Position numbers and translations under genes: made by a program. Of a stretch of 13,476 bases of DNA, positions 1-5,762 are shown piece by piece. The notes beneath the pieces are model-generated. The model made no database searches and was not told the origin of the DNA. It was given only the letters and a program-made list of their open reading frames with translations. The DNA is from Baffinella frigidus (Eukaryota > Cryptophyceae > Cryptomonadales > Baffinellaceae): positions 143,685-157,160 of the forward strand of contig MU647252.1 of NCBI GenBank assembly GCA_026770585.1, given 5' to 3'. The first letter of the stretch is position 1; every line of letters starts with the position of its first letter.

Positions 1-60
1 CCCCACCGCTGCCTCCTTCCCCCCTCTCTGCTTCTCCCCTCCCCCACCCTCTTGCCGCAC
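1..60. repeat. Pyrimidine-rich low-complexity tract
   Basis: This stretch is almost entirely C and T on the plus strand, with runs such as CCCCCCTCTCTG. It has no coding signature. It may be a mirror-type polypyrimidine tract or the edge of a larger low-complexity region cut by the window start. Confidence 0.6.
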
Positions 61-82
61 CACTGCTGGCTCCTCTCTTGGG

Positions 83-118
83 GCAGAAGTTGACAAGTTG
101 GCAGAAGTTGTCAAGTTG
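83..118 (+). repeat. Tandem duplication of an 18-bp unit
   Basis: Two adjacent 18-bp units, 83-100 and 101-118, begin GCAGAAGTTG and differ at one position (GACAAG versus GTCAAG). This is a local slippage-type duplication with no other visible function. Confidence 0.85.
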
Positions 119-160
119 ACTTTCCCCACCTTTGCTGGCTCCTCCTCGACTGTAGTGGTG

Positions 161-257
161 AGGGTTTAGGGGTCAGGGGGTCGGGATTTAGGGGTTGGGG
201 TTTAGGGGTTTAGGGTTTAGGGTTTAGGGGGTTGGGAGTTAGGATTGAGGGTTTGGG
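161..257 (+). repeat. Interstitial telomere-like tract, G-rich strand
   Basis: Degenerate TTTAGGG units fill this stretch: GGTTTAGGG, GGATTTAGGGG, GGGGTTTAGGGG and GGTTTAGGGTTTAGGGTTTAG. The register is broken by extra G or TT bases, so it is not an active chromosome end. TTTAGGG is the telomere unit of most land plants and several algal and protist lineages. The motif occurs in the opposite orientation elsewhere in the window, which argues for insertions or repair scars rather than one terminal array. Confidence 0.8.
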
Positions 258-298
258 ACCACGGGGGTCAAGGTTTGAGAGCTAACCCTAGATTAACC
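246..298 (+). repeat. Dispersed repeat A, copy 1
   Basis: The core reads ACCACGGGGGTCAAGGTTTG followed by AGAGCTAACCCTAGATTAACC. Close relatives lie at 815-857 and 1217-1270, all on the plus strand. All three share ACCACG.GG.TC, GTTTGAGAGC and ACCCT. None has an open frame or a terminal inverted repeat, so the nature of the ancestor is unknown. Confidence 0.7.
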
Positions 299-431
299 AC
301 TTAGCAGCCACCGTGGCCCTATCCCCCCGGATTTCCGGGGAGCATTTCAAGCCCCTTTCCCTGAGATGAACTGCAATTTGTATCAGAATCATTTAGGTGG
401 ACACACCATCGAAGGCCCCGGTGGCTGCTTA
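297..431. mobile_element. Fold-back element with CCACTTAGCAGC-type end
   Basis: Positions 301-318 and 414-431 are inverted copies, 16 of 18 by eye, with core AGCAGCCACCG. The left end CCACTTAGCAGCC (297-309) matches both ends of a separate palindrome at 11167-11305, so this is a repeated terminal sequence rather than chance. A small GC hairpin, CCCCGG-ATTT-CCGGGG, sits at 325-340. No coding capacity is seen. The extent and family are inferred. Confidence 0.5.
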
Positions 432-448
432 AGCCTGCCGGCTGGCTG

Positions 449-465
449 CCGGACATGTTGTCCGG
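449..465. repeat. Short hairpin CCGGACA-TGT-TGTCCGG
   Basis: A perfect 7-bp stem closes a 3-nt loop, just downstream of the inverted pair 301-431. Its role is unknown. No T-run follows that would suggest a terminator. Confidence 0.6.
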
Positions 466-610
466 ACACATAATAAAGGGACGTAAAGGTCATGTATACA
501 GTCCGTCTATTAACCTTTGAGACCTCTGGGGTGGTCGAGGATCGTGTGGTGGGGGACGTGATGCTCGGGGAGGAGTCGACGGGGCAGACGATCCTCGCCA
601 GATGTGGCCC

Positions 611-795
611 TACCACACGAGGCTATCCATGCGAACAGAATAAAAAGACATTTAAAAAAATCATGGGAAAGGATCACGTTTCCTCCTGATTTTTCCGGGG
701 AAAACGTGATCAATTGCTGACTTTTGCCGTGTTTCCTGGGCAATAATCCAATAATTGACATGAGAATCTGTTCGCATGGATAGCCTCGTGTGGTA
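611..795. mobile_element. TA-bounded fold-back element E1
   Basis: The ends form a 30-bp inverted repeat, 610-639 with 767-796, with no mismatch by eye. The outer sequence is TACCACACGAGGCTATCC. A TA dinucleotide lies at each outer edge, as expected for a Tc1/mariner-type or Stowaway-like non-autonomous element. Inside lies a second inverted pair, GATCACGTTT (672-681) with AAACGTGATC (702-711), so the element folds as a hairpin within a hairpin. It has no open frame of note. No empty site was found in the window, so the TA duplication is inferred from its edges only. Confidence 0.75.
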
Positions 796-814
796 GACGC
801 TCTTCGACGATCAA

Positions 815-857
815 AAGGTTCGAGGACCACGAGGATCTAGGTTTGAGAGCTGACCCT
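815..857 (+). repeat. Dispersed repeat A, copy 2
   Basis: GAGGACCACGAGGATCTAGG followed by TTTGAGAGCTGACCCTGG matches the copies at 246-298 and 1217-1270. It runs directly into dispersed repeat B at 859, while the other two copies continue differently after ACCCTGGA or ACCCTAGA. That suggests B joined or interrupted A here. Confidence 0.7.
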
Positions 858-858
858 G

Positions 859-980
859 GCCGAGTTTCCGTTACCTTATCCGTAGGAACCCCCCTATTTC
901 CCTACGGGTTTCCTACCGTAGGGTCGTAGGTCTTATCGATTAGAGGCTATTCAGGAATCCCTTCCAAGTCTGCCGTGTGC
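859..980 (+). repeat. Dispersed repeat B, copy 1
   Basis: This begins GCCGAGTTTCCGTTACCTTA and contains CCGTAGGAACCCCCCTAT, GTAGGGTCGTAGGTCTTATC and AATCCCTTCCAAGTCTGCCG. It matches 8744-8865 in the same orientation and 8486-8591 in the opposite orientation. The first two thirds also recur inverted at 8941-9022. It is non-coding with several self-complementary GTAGG/CCTAC motifs. Confidence 0.8.
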
Positions 981-994
981 ATACGCAAACAGGC

Positions 995-1186
995 TACAGT
1001 CCACCTACCCTAACACAGGCTACCGTAACACATACTTACCCTCCACACATACTCCTTCGGCCGGCCCCCGATTTCCCCCTGCAAGGAAGTATGCCTGCAG
1101 GGTGGACACCATAACGCATACCTACCCTCCACACATACTCAATCAGTCCGGCCCCGACGGGTATGTGTTAGGGTAGGTCCACTGTA
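995..1186. mobile_element. TA-bounded fold-back element E2
   Basis: Positions 995-1017 and 1164-1186 form an inverted repeat of 21 of 23 positions (TACAGT..ACCTACCCTAAC). TA occurs at each outer edge, leaving CAGT as the element terminus. The interior carries a 34-bp near-identical direct repeat (1021-1054 and 1108-1141, containing CCCTCCACACATACT) and a small hairpin CCCTGCA/TGCAGGG (1077-1083 and 1096-1102). No coding frame is seen. It belongs to the same structural class as E1, but the terminal sequence is unrelated. Confidence 0.7.
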
Positions 1187-1216
1187 CCTCGCAAAAACAG
1201 TACTCGACTGTTGTTC

Positions 1217-1270
1217 ATCGAGGTTTGAGAACCACGGGGATCTAGCTTTGAGAGCCAACCCTGGACTAAC
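1217..1270 (+). repeat. Dispersed repeat A, copy 3
   Basis: ACCACGGGGATCTAGCTTTG followed by AGAGCCAACCCTGGACTAAC repeats the pattern at 246-298 and 815-857. The preceding GAGGTTTGAGA also resembles the later GTTTGAGAG, so the unit may itself be an internal duplication. Confidence 0.7.
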
Positions 1271-1342
1271 CCTATCCACTCAAAAGGATAAAGGAAACAC
1301 CTTTGAACCGGAATGGGATATTTTTCTTCAATTTGTGGAAAT

Positions 1343-1386
1343 GGTCACGTTACGCCCGGATGTCCGGGCACGACAGTGCCGTGACC
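1343..1386. repeat. Nested hairpin
   Basis: The outer stem GGTCACG (1343-1349) pairs with CGTGACC (1380-1386). It encloses an inner stem GCCCGGA-TG-TCCGGGC (1354-1369). Both stems are perfect. GTCACG/CGTGAC-type ends recur in other palindromes (672-711 and 13241-13278). Confidence 0.7.
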
Positions 1387-1396
1387 CGTAGTATTT

Positions 1397-1532
1397 CACT
1401 CTGAACCAGAACATTTCACCTAAGTCAACCCCCCCTGCAAATCAGTGCCTTAAGTCAAATGCCTGCTCCCAGAGCAGGTCCATCTAAACGAAACGGCAAC
1501 TTACTGCCGAGGATCAGCTTTGTTGACTTCAA
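1397..1532 (-). repeat. Dispersed repeat C, copy 1
   Basis: The reverse complement of this stretch aligns almost base for base with 7648-7787. Both include two hairpins, CCTGCTC..GAGCAGG and CGGCA..TGCCG, bracketed by CTTAAGTCAA and TTGACTTCAAG ends. Reading frames differ between the two copies, so it is a non-coding repeat. Short open frames here on either strand are incidental. Confidence 0.85.
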
Positions 1533-1634
1533 GAAATATCCTGGCTGGCAGTGCGTTTTGAGCGGGACGCCCTCAATGCAAGAAGGCTCATCCTCCCTCG
1601 GCACATACACCACGTGCTCGGCGTCACAGATATA

Positions 1635-1670
1635 CCCCAACCCCTAAAACCTAAACCCTGAACCCTAAAT
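1635..1670 (-). repeat. Interstitial telomere-like tract, C-rich strand
   Basis: Units CCCTAAAACCTAAACCCTGA and ACCCTAAAT are degenerate CCCTAAA repeats. The orientation is opposite to the tract at 161-257. Confidence 0.7.
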
Positions 1671-1720
1671 ACGTTCACCAATTACCTTAGCCTAAATCAC
1701 GCTCGCTAAGGAATCAGCTG

Positions 1721-1824
1721 GATCAGGCTAAGGCATGGCCGATTTTTCCTGTTGAATAGGAGATGAGAATGTAAATTTAACACCTCAACGGATGAGGAAG
1801 CCGCAGGTTAAATTCAATACCTGG
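1721..1824 (+). repeat. Dispersed repeat D, copy 1
   Basis: The layout is GGCTAAGGC, then a T-rich TTTTTCCTGTTGAATAGGAG, then GTAAATTTAA, ending TTAAATTCAATACCTGG. Three better-matched copies lie at 2047-2145, 2157-2280 and 2562-2656, all in the same orientation. This copy is the most diverged. Upstream, CTTAGCCTAA (1687-1696) is inverted relative to the repeat's TTAGGCTAAG. Confidence 0.65.
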
Positions 1825-1874
1825 CTCTGTTAACCCTCGACTCTAGACCCACGGCCGTAGACGCTAGACCCTCG

Positions 1875-2004
1875 ACCTCGGATGGTGAGGCCCCGGCTCA
1901 GGCGGATCCAGGTTATGAGTGCTAACCCTACACCCTACACCCAAGGCCCTAGAACCTACACCCTACACCCTGAACCTCGGATGGTGAGGCCCCCTCGCAG
2001 GCGG
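1875..2004 (+). repeat. Left arm of a large telomere-variant inverted repeat
   Basis: CCTCGGATGGTGAGGCC at 1876 recurs at about 1975 (CCTCGGATGGTGAGGCCCC), bracketing runs of CCCTACA (CCCTACACCCTACACCC). The whole arm aligns, as reverse complement, to 2283-2406 at roughly 85 percent by eye. CCCTACA looks like a variant of the CCCTAAA telomere unit. The two arms enclose two copies of dispersed repeat D. Confidence 0.75.
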
Positions 2005-2046
2005 GCCGAAGCTAAAACACTTGTCAATCACTTCACGAGAAGGGAC

Positions 2047-2145
2047 TAGCCTGCTTAGGCTAAGGCTTCGCCAAATTTGCCTGTTTCATAGGAGACTTAC
2101 GTAAATTTAATAGAAGAGTTTGTGAATTCAATACCTGGCGGGATG
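2047..2145 (+). repeat. Dispersed repeat D, copy 2
   Basis: GCCTGCTTAGGCTAAGGC is followed by CCAAATTTGCCTGTTTCATA, GGAGAC, GTAAATTTAATAGAAGAG and TTCAATACCTGGCGGGATG. It is very close to copy 3 immediately downstream. Confidence 0.75.
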
Positions 2146-2156
2146 CGGTGGAAGGA

Positions 2157-2280
2157 ATTAGCCTGATTAGGCTAAGGCTTAGCCTGATTAGGCTAAGGCT
2201 TAGCCAAATTTGCTTGTTTCATAGGAGACGCTTGTAAATCTAATACGAGAGTTTGTAAGTTCAATACCTGGCGGGATGAC
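2157..2280 (+). repeat. Dispersed repeat D, copy 3, with a 21-bp tandem duplication
   Basis: This has the same layout as copy 2. The 5' end is expanded by a perfect 21-bp tandem duplication, 2158-2178 and 2179-2199, each holding TTAGCCTGATTAGGC. That unit is itself partly palindromic (TTAGCC..GGCTAA). Confidence 0.8.
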
Positions 2281-2282
2281 CT

Positions 2283-2406
2283 CCGCCTGCGGCCTCATCA
2301 TCCGAGGTTTAGGGTTAAGGGTGTAGGGTCTAGGGCCTTGGGTGTAGGGTGTAGGGTTAGCACTCTTAACCTGGATCCGCCTGTGGCGGAACCTCATCAT
2401 CCGAGG
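2283..2406 (-). repeat. Right arm of the telomere-variant inverted repeat
   Basis: This is the reverse-complement partner of 1875-2004. It reads CCGCCTGCGGCCTCATCATC, GGTTTAGGGTTAAGGGTGTA and GGGTGTAGGGTTAGCACTC, ending with CCTCATCATCCGAGG. Its G-rich strand reads TGTAGGG, again a telomere-like variant. Confidence 0.75.
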
Positions 2407-2525
2407 TTTGGGGTCTAGGGTCTATGGCCTTGGGTCTAGGGTCGAGGGTTGACAAAGTTTAGGGTCCAGGGTGTAGGGTTAGCACTAGGGTGTAGGGTTA
2501 GTACTAGGGTGTAGGGTTAGCACTC
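2407..2525 (+). repeat. Telomere-variant tract with a 19-bp triplication
   Basis: GGGTCTAGGG and GGGTGTAGGG units fill the stretch. A 19-bp unit, GGGTGTAGGGTTAGCACTA, occurs three times in tandem at 2469-2487, 2488-2506 and 2507-2525 with two single-base differences. It continues into the CTAACCTGGATCCGCCTGAG sequence also found in the arm at 2283-2406. Confidence 0.8.
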
Positions 2526-2561
2526 TAACCTGGATCCGCCTGAGCCGGCGCGTCGTCACCC

Positions 2562-2656
2562 GATTAGGCTAAGGCTTAGCCAGATTCGCCAGTTTAATAA
2601 GAGACGTGTGCAAATTTAATAGAAGCGTTTGTAAATTCAATACCTGGAGGGATGAC
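2562..2656 (+). repeat. Dispersed repeat D, copy 4
   Basis: GATTAGGCTAAGGCTTAGCC is followed by CAAATTTAATAGAAGCG and AATTCAATACCTGGAGGGAT. It is flanked by direct copies of a sequence of about 28 bp containing CCGCCTGAGC.GG and GCGTCGTCA.CCGA (2535-2563 and 2655-2684). The flanks could be a recombination scar. They are too long for a usual target-site duplication. Confidence 0.7.
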
Positions 2657-2698
2657 ATCCGCCTGAGCGGGCGCGTCGTCATCCGAGGCTGGCTCCAC

Positions 2699-3064
2699 GC
2701 CTACCTCCCAAACCACCTGCGCCGCGCCGCTCGTCAAACCAAGGGGGTCTAAATCCACGGAGGGCTCTTGGGGGGGGGGTGATCAAAAGTGAATTTTCAA
2801 GGGAAAACGGTATTCCAAAGTCAATTTTTAGGAGGAAACGGCTCCAAGAACGGCCCAATGGCTCCAAGAACGTCCCTGGAATGCCTACCTCCCAAACCAC
2901 CTGCACCGCGCCGTCAAACAAAGGGGATCTAACCACACGGTGGGCTCTTGGGGGGGGGTATTCAAAAGTCAATTTTCAAGAGAAAACGGTATTCAAAAGT
3001 CAATTTTTAGAAGGAAACGGCTCCAAGAACGACCCAATGGCTCCAAAAACGACCCTGGAATGCC
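2699..3064 (+). repeat. Tandem pair of a unit of about 184 bp (dispersed repeat E)
   Basis: Unit 1 (2699-2882) and unit 2 (2883-3064) share, in order, GCCTACCTCCCAAACCACCT, GC.CCGCGCCG, a poly-G run after GGCTCTTGGGG, TCAATTTTTAG.AGGAAACG, GGCTCCAAGAACG and GACCCTGGAATGCC-like ends. A diverged third relative of the 3' half lies at 10604-10700. The 5' part (CCTCCCAAACCACCTGC..) also occurs at 3296-3330 and, split by two insertions, at 3473-3852. Open frames across this pair simply read through the repeat. Confidence 0.85.
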
Positions 3065-3214
3065 CACACGAAGGGCCTGGCGTGGTGGGACGGTCCCTCC
3101 CTCACGAGATCCTCAGGGAGTTGGTGGAGCCATTTCCTGAGATTTGAGGCAACGTGGTCTAGGATTGGAGCCGTTGGATCTTTCAGGTCCCCCCTGGGAG
3201 GACCCTCACAGAAA
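3065..3214. other. No gene; tail shared with a later repeat copy
   Basis: CACACGAAGGGCCTGGCGTGG (to about 3083) resembles 10681-10700, so it is still repeat E. After that I see no gene, hairpin or repeat up to the telomere-like tract. Confidence 0.4.
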
Positions 3215-3475
3215 TATGTAAATATCCCTATGTAAATATCCCTAAACCCTAAACCCTGAACCCTAAACCCTGAACCCTAAGCCCTGAACCCTAAACCTCC
3301 CATACCACCTGCGACGCGACGATGGTCAAACCCTAAACCTAATTTGCGTGATTTGTATTCAAACTATGGATATGTAAATAACCCTGAACCCTAAACCCTA
3401 AACCCTGAAAGTTGAACCCTAAACCCTAAACCCTGAAAGTTGAACCCTACACCCTAACCCCTGAACCCTTAACCT
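3215..3475 (-). repeat. Telomere-like cluster, C-rich strand
   Basis: Two blocks, 3238-3296 and 3382-3475, consist of CCCTAAA and CCCTGAA units, with CTGAAAGTTGAACCCTAAAC occurring twice in the second block. Each is preceded by TATGTAAATA.CCCT (3215-3240 and 3370-3385). Between them, 3296-3330 is a degenerate copy of the start of repeat E (CCTCCCATACCACCTGCGAC). The mixed units and interruptions indicate an interstitial tract. Confidence 0.75.
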
Positions 3476-3482
3476 CCCACAC

Positions 3483-3659
3483 TACAGGGGTACCTCGCTC
3501 ATAAGAAACCGCCCCCCCCTAGGACCCTACAGTAGGCCTATCCCTAGGGCCCTACGGTGGTCCTAGGGGGGGGGGCGGTTTCTTATGAGCGAGGTACCTA
3601 CAGGGCCTACTGTAGGGTCCTGGGGGGGGGCGGTTTCTTATGGGCGAGGTACCCCTGTA
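3483..3659. mobile_element. TA-bounded three-armed fold-back element E3
   Basis: The outer arms 3483-3538 and about 3603-3659 are inverted copies (TACAGGGGTACCTCGC, AAGAAACCGCCCCCC, GGACCCTACAGTAGGCC). A third copy of the arm, 3555-3598, sits between them in the orientation of the right arm. Removing the element with one TA leaves CCTCCCACAC-TA-CCTGCACCGCG. That matches in length and sequence the uninterrupted CCTCCCAAAC-CA-CCTGC at 2704-2720. This supports insertion with a TA duplication. No protein is encoded. Confidence 0.8.
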
Positions 3660-3688
3660 CCTGCACCGCGCCGAGCGACCGTGAAACC

Positions 3689-3838
3689 TTATCTCAGAAA
3701 ACGAGTTCTAAAACTCGTTTTCTTAAGTCAATTCCTCTACAAATTTGTCGGCTTATGCGGAGAGTAAAGAACAAGTTGACGAATTTGTAGGGGAATTGAC
3801 TTAACAAAACGAGTTTTAGAACTCGTTTTCTGAGATAA
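3689..3838. mobile_element. Near-perfect 150-bp palindrome with AACC direct flanks
   Basis: Arms 3689-3749 and 3778-3838 pair over 61 bp with about three imperfect positions around a 28-nt loop. Each arm contains its own hairpin, AAAACGAGTT-CTAA-AACTCGTTTT, and the sequence CTTAAGTCAA / TTGACTTAA. AACC lies just outside both ends (3685-3688 and 3839-3842). The uninterrupted relatives have a single AAACC followed by AAGGGG (2736-2750), which supports a 4-bp (possibly 5-bp) target duplication rather than TA. It encodes no protein. Confidence 0.8.
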
Positions 3839-3886
3839 AACCAAGGGGGTCTAAAGTTACCTATGTTCAATCCTATTCTCTTCAGT

Positions 3887-4094
3887 TATTGTCGAAATGG
3901 GCTCCGCGCGGAAAAAATCGAGGTCAGGTCAGGAAGAATTTTTCGTTTTTTTGCCTTTTTGTGTCATCTTATGGGTGGGAGATGCTATTTTGACATAAAA
4001 ACCATGCCTAAGATAGCATAAAAGTCTATTTTTTGGAAAATTTCCCGATTTCCTGACCTGACCTCGATTCCGCGCGAAGCCCATTTCGACAATA
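3887..4094. mobile_element. TA-bounded fold-back element E4
   Basis: Outer arms (3888-3935 and 4049-4093) are inverted copies containing ATTGTCGAAATGGGCT and AATCGAGGTCAGGTCAGGA, with a 3-nt A-run length difference. TA lies at each edge. The T/A-rich centre holds a small hairpin at 3982-4019 (ATGCTATTTT..AGATAGCAT). The same hairpin module recurs in reverse at 10314-10352 inside an unrelated setting. Confidence 0.75.
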
Positions 4095-4204
4095 CCGATC
4101 GTTACGCCCGATTCTCCATGGTACCCTCAACGCCCAGCCCTGAACTCTGAATCCTAAGCCCCGAACCTCGCAAACGCGCCGAGCGACGTTAGGAGGGTTC
4201 TAGC
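4095..4204. other. No gene; one degenerate telomere-like patch
   Basis: CAGCCCTGAACTCTGAATCC followed by TAAGCCCCGAACC (4134-4166) is a worn CCCTGAA/CCCTAAA-like patch, and CGCGCCGAGCG (4174-4184) echoes 3667-3677. Nothing else is visible. Confidence 0.4.
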
Positions 4205-4288
4205 TCTGCCTCGGTCGGGTTGGCGGACTATTCTCAAGTTGATATGCTCGGTGAGCGGTACAAATCCGTCAACTTTGGAGCGGAAAAT
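4205..4288 (-). repeat. Dispersed repeat F, inverted copy
   Basis: CTCTGCCTCGGTCGGGTTGG, CGGACTATTCTCAAGTTGA and CGGTACAAATCCGTCAACTT followed by TGGAGCGGAAAA are the reverse complement of 8377-8476. A looser relative lies at 7800-7891. A partial copy of the AGTCGG..AACC..GAGGCAGAGC end is at 11843-11880, and a trace of it (CAACTGAGGCAGAACTAG) follows the tRNA-like sequence at about 8108. Confidence 0.75.
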
Positions 4289-4309
4289 ATTTTTCAAATC
4301 AATTTATTC

Positions 4310-4440
4310 GTAGGACCCTACGGTAGGAAACCCTAGAGACCTCGAACTGCTGACGGGAGATACTGATGAGATCTCATCGGTTTAGCTGAAACGTACTACA
4401 CTACCCGACCCGGTTACAAGCTGCTACGGGTTGCTGGTGG
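4310..4440 (-). repeat. Dispersed repeat G, copy 1
   Basis: The reverse complement (CCACCAGCAACCCGTAGCAG, ACCGGGTCGGGTA, CCGATGAGAT, CCCGTCAGCA, CCTACCGTAGGG) matches 7235-7367. The last 13 codons of the possible exon 4401-4544 run into this repeat, so either the repeat carries gene sequence or the exon ends in repeat DNA. Confidence 0.8.
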
Positions 4441-4544
4441 ACAGAGGTAGGGGCTCCCACCCCGCGCTTCGCGAGCGCAGCCACAACCTCCCCCTGCTCT
4501 TTGACCAGCTCGGCCTCCCGCTCCTGCTCCCCCAGGTCCGCATG
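4401..4544 (-). pseudogene. Possible terminal exon of a coiled-coil protein fragment
   Basis: On the minus strand a pyrimidine tract (TTTCTTCTTTGTTTTG) and an AAAG acceptor precede 4544. The following 48 codons, ending at a TAG at 4403-4401, read HADLGEQEREAELVKEQG onward to ALAKRGVGAP. The charged, heptad-like pattern resembles a coiled coil. It joins in phase 0 to the exon at 4696-4794. The C-terminal part lies in dispersed repeat G, which suggests a chimeric or captured fragment. No family is recognised. Only transcript evidence would show whether it is expressed. Confidence 0.4.
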
Positions 4545-4695
4545 CTTTCAAAACAAAGAAGAAATACATTGGTCAAACCGCCAGCGCACCAAGCGCCGAG
4601 TGCCATCGTGGACCCTTTCCCCTGGTACATTCGGAGCGCGAAAGATCCTGCTCTCAACAATGGTGATGCCAAATAGACTTGCGACAGAGCTGGAC

Positions 4696-4794
4696 CTTGG
4701 CGAGGGCGGCGAGGCGCTCGGCGCGTTGCAGGCGGAGGCGGAGATGCGAAAGCCGCTGGAAGTCCCCCACCAGCACCTCCTCCAAGGATGTCAC
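4696..4794 (-). pseudogene. Possible internal exon, coiled-coil fragment
   Basis: This is exactly 33 codons on the minus strand between a CCGCAG acceptor (AG at 4796-4795) and an AAG|GTCCAG donor (GT at 4695-4694). The reading runs VTSLEEVLVGDFQRL, then L/R-rich RLRLQRAERLAALAK, strongly amphipathic. The flanking introns would be 87 nt (4881-4795) and 151 nt (4695-4545). The downstream donor GTCCAG is not ideal. Both introns fall between codons, so the three exons stay in frame. The frame continues openly through the upstream intron, so it could be retained. Confidence 0.45.
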
Positions 4795-4881
4795 CTGCGG
4801 ATCACAGCCCGTTGACTGATCCCCGCCAGTGCACGGTGGGGATCCCGGCGATTTTGACGATGATGGCGGGGGGAGGCGTAC

Positions 4882-4973
4882 CTCCTTCTGCAGCCACGTC
4901 GTCCCGTCCTGGTGCACCTCTGCGAGACCCTCGTCCTCCTCCTGCATCCTGCCTGGCTGTCGAGGCTGGCTAG
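4882..4973 (-). pseudogene. Possible exon, acidic N-proximal part of the fragment
   Basis: On the minus strand a tract TTCTGCTTCTTTGCCCATCAG ending in an AG acceptor (4975-4974) leads into codons that include an ATG at 4947-4945. They then read MQEEDEGLAEVHQDGTTWLQ-KE up to a strong donor GAG|GTACGC (GT at 4881-4880). The local GC content is well above that of the surrounding repeats. The upstream exon boundary is uncertain, since a start at the internal ATG is also possible. The palindrome at 5081-5252 lies just upstream and would disrupt any full gene. Confidence 0.4.
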
Positions 4974-5080
4974 CTGCTGATGGGCAAAGAAGCAGAACGC
5001 GTTCGCCCAGCTCCCCCTGCGGAACCCTGATGGTTCCGGAGGAAGCAGAGGCGGGCCCGTCCGGCCACAAACCCCGAAAG

Positions 5081-5252
5081 TGATCAAATTGGGGATGTGT
5101 CTGAAGCAGTTTTCTGCATGAAGCGGTCCGAAATTGAACCAAGCCTGCCTGAAAAATAAAATCCAGAAATCAAGATTTGTTCCACTTCGGGGGCGGCCTA
5201 GACCGAAGAAAAATCCGTTAAAACTGCTTCAGCCACACCCCCAATTTGATCA
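5081..5252. mobile_element. Fold-back element inserted in the GC-rich block
   Basis: Arms 5081-5113 and 5220-5252 are inverted copies, 31 of 33 by eye, starting TGATCAAATTGGGG and ending CTGAAGCAGTTTT. The AT-richer interior (5114-5219) contrasts with GC-rich sequence on both sides, so this appears to split one older block. No target duplication is evident at the edges. Confidence 0.7.
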
Positions 5253-5357
5253 CGGTCCAGGCTTAGGTCCTGCAGCGTCCTGCGGTCGCCCCTGGACCGG
5301 CGCCTCCGTCTTGCGCTCCCCGAGCGAGCTCCCAAGTAGGCGACAGCTGCTTCCCCC
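5253..5357 (-). pseudogene. Possible upstream exon, cut off by a palindrome
   Basis: On the minus strand a classical polypyrimidine acceptor, CTTGCCCCTCCTCTCTGCCTC-AG (AG at 5359-5358), is followed by 105 nt of GC-rich sequence that is open in two frames (GEAAVAYLGARSG or SSLGERKTEAPVQ). It ends at the edge of the palindrome 5081-5252. It could belong with the exons at 4882-4973 and downstream. The frame is undecided and no family is recognised. Confidence 0.3.
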
Positions 5358-5762
5358 CTGAGGCAGAGAGGAGGGGCAAGGATCTCTGGTGACTCCCCTT
5401 GATCTATGGGGTTCCTTGTTGTCAGCAACGGTTCCCACCCGTCCCCAACCGCTCCTCCCTTGTCAAGAGCGAGCGCTAGCTCTGTCCCGCGCACGATTGG
5501 TTCTGATCCAGTGCTCTGTCCCGCGATGGCGCTCCCACGGTCCGCTGACCGAGGTCGTTCGCTGGTCCTATGGATCAACGGTCGAGAGTAGCGTGGCCTA
5601 CGCACCCTTGCAAGCCAGCCCTCGAAAGCGCCCCCCCCCCCCTGACCTGCGTCGTGGAGAACACTGCCAACGAAGTACCAAGCTCCTCCTGAGTTAATCT
5701 CACCTCCTCCCAATGGGAGACCGGAAGTTTTTCCTCGGGTTTGTGTGGTGTACACTACGCTG
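5358..5762. other. GC-rich stretch without an identifiable gene
   Basis: The base composition resembles 4441-5080, with a C12 run at 5631-5642. Long open frames on both strands are expected from the GC content. I see no domain or convincing splice pair beyond the acceptor at 5359-5358. It is possibly more of the same decayed gene. Confidence 0.35.

Larger units (their letters stand above)
3473..3852 (+). repeat. Copy of repeat E start, split by two fold-back insertions
   Basis: The pieces CCTCCCACAC (3473-3482), CCTGCACCGCGCCGAGCG onward (3660-3688) and AAGGGGGTCT (3843-3852) read together as the repeat found intact at 2704-2750 and 2888-2930. The gaps are filled by two separate palindromes. 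Both insertions therefore came after this repeat copy. Confidence 0.75.

Noticed and set aside
325-465. Rho-independent terminators at GC hairpins
   Set aside because: No T-run follows the stems, and no bacterial gene context exists.
1455-1647. Overlapping frames on both strands
   Set aside because: Both lie mostly in repeat C and its hairpins. Neither is conserved in 7648-7787.
2779-3147. 122-codon plus-strand open frame
   Set aside because: It simply reads across the tandem repeat of about 184 bp. The second unit repeats the same peptide in part, and the frame is not kept in the relative at 10604-10700.
3238-3475. True chromosome-end telomere
   Set aside because: The units are degenerate and interrupted, and the window continues for 10 kb with further tracts in both orientations.
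3689-3838. TA target duplication for this palindrome
   Set aside because: A TA can be found just inside each end, but the comparison with intact repeat E at 2736-2750 fits an AACC (or AAACC) duplication in length and sequence better than a TA one.
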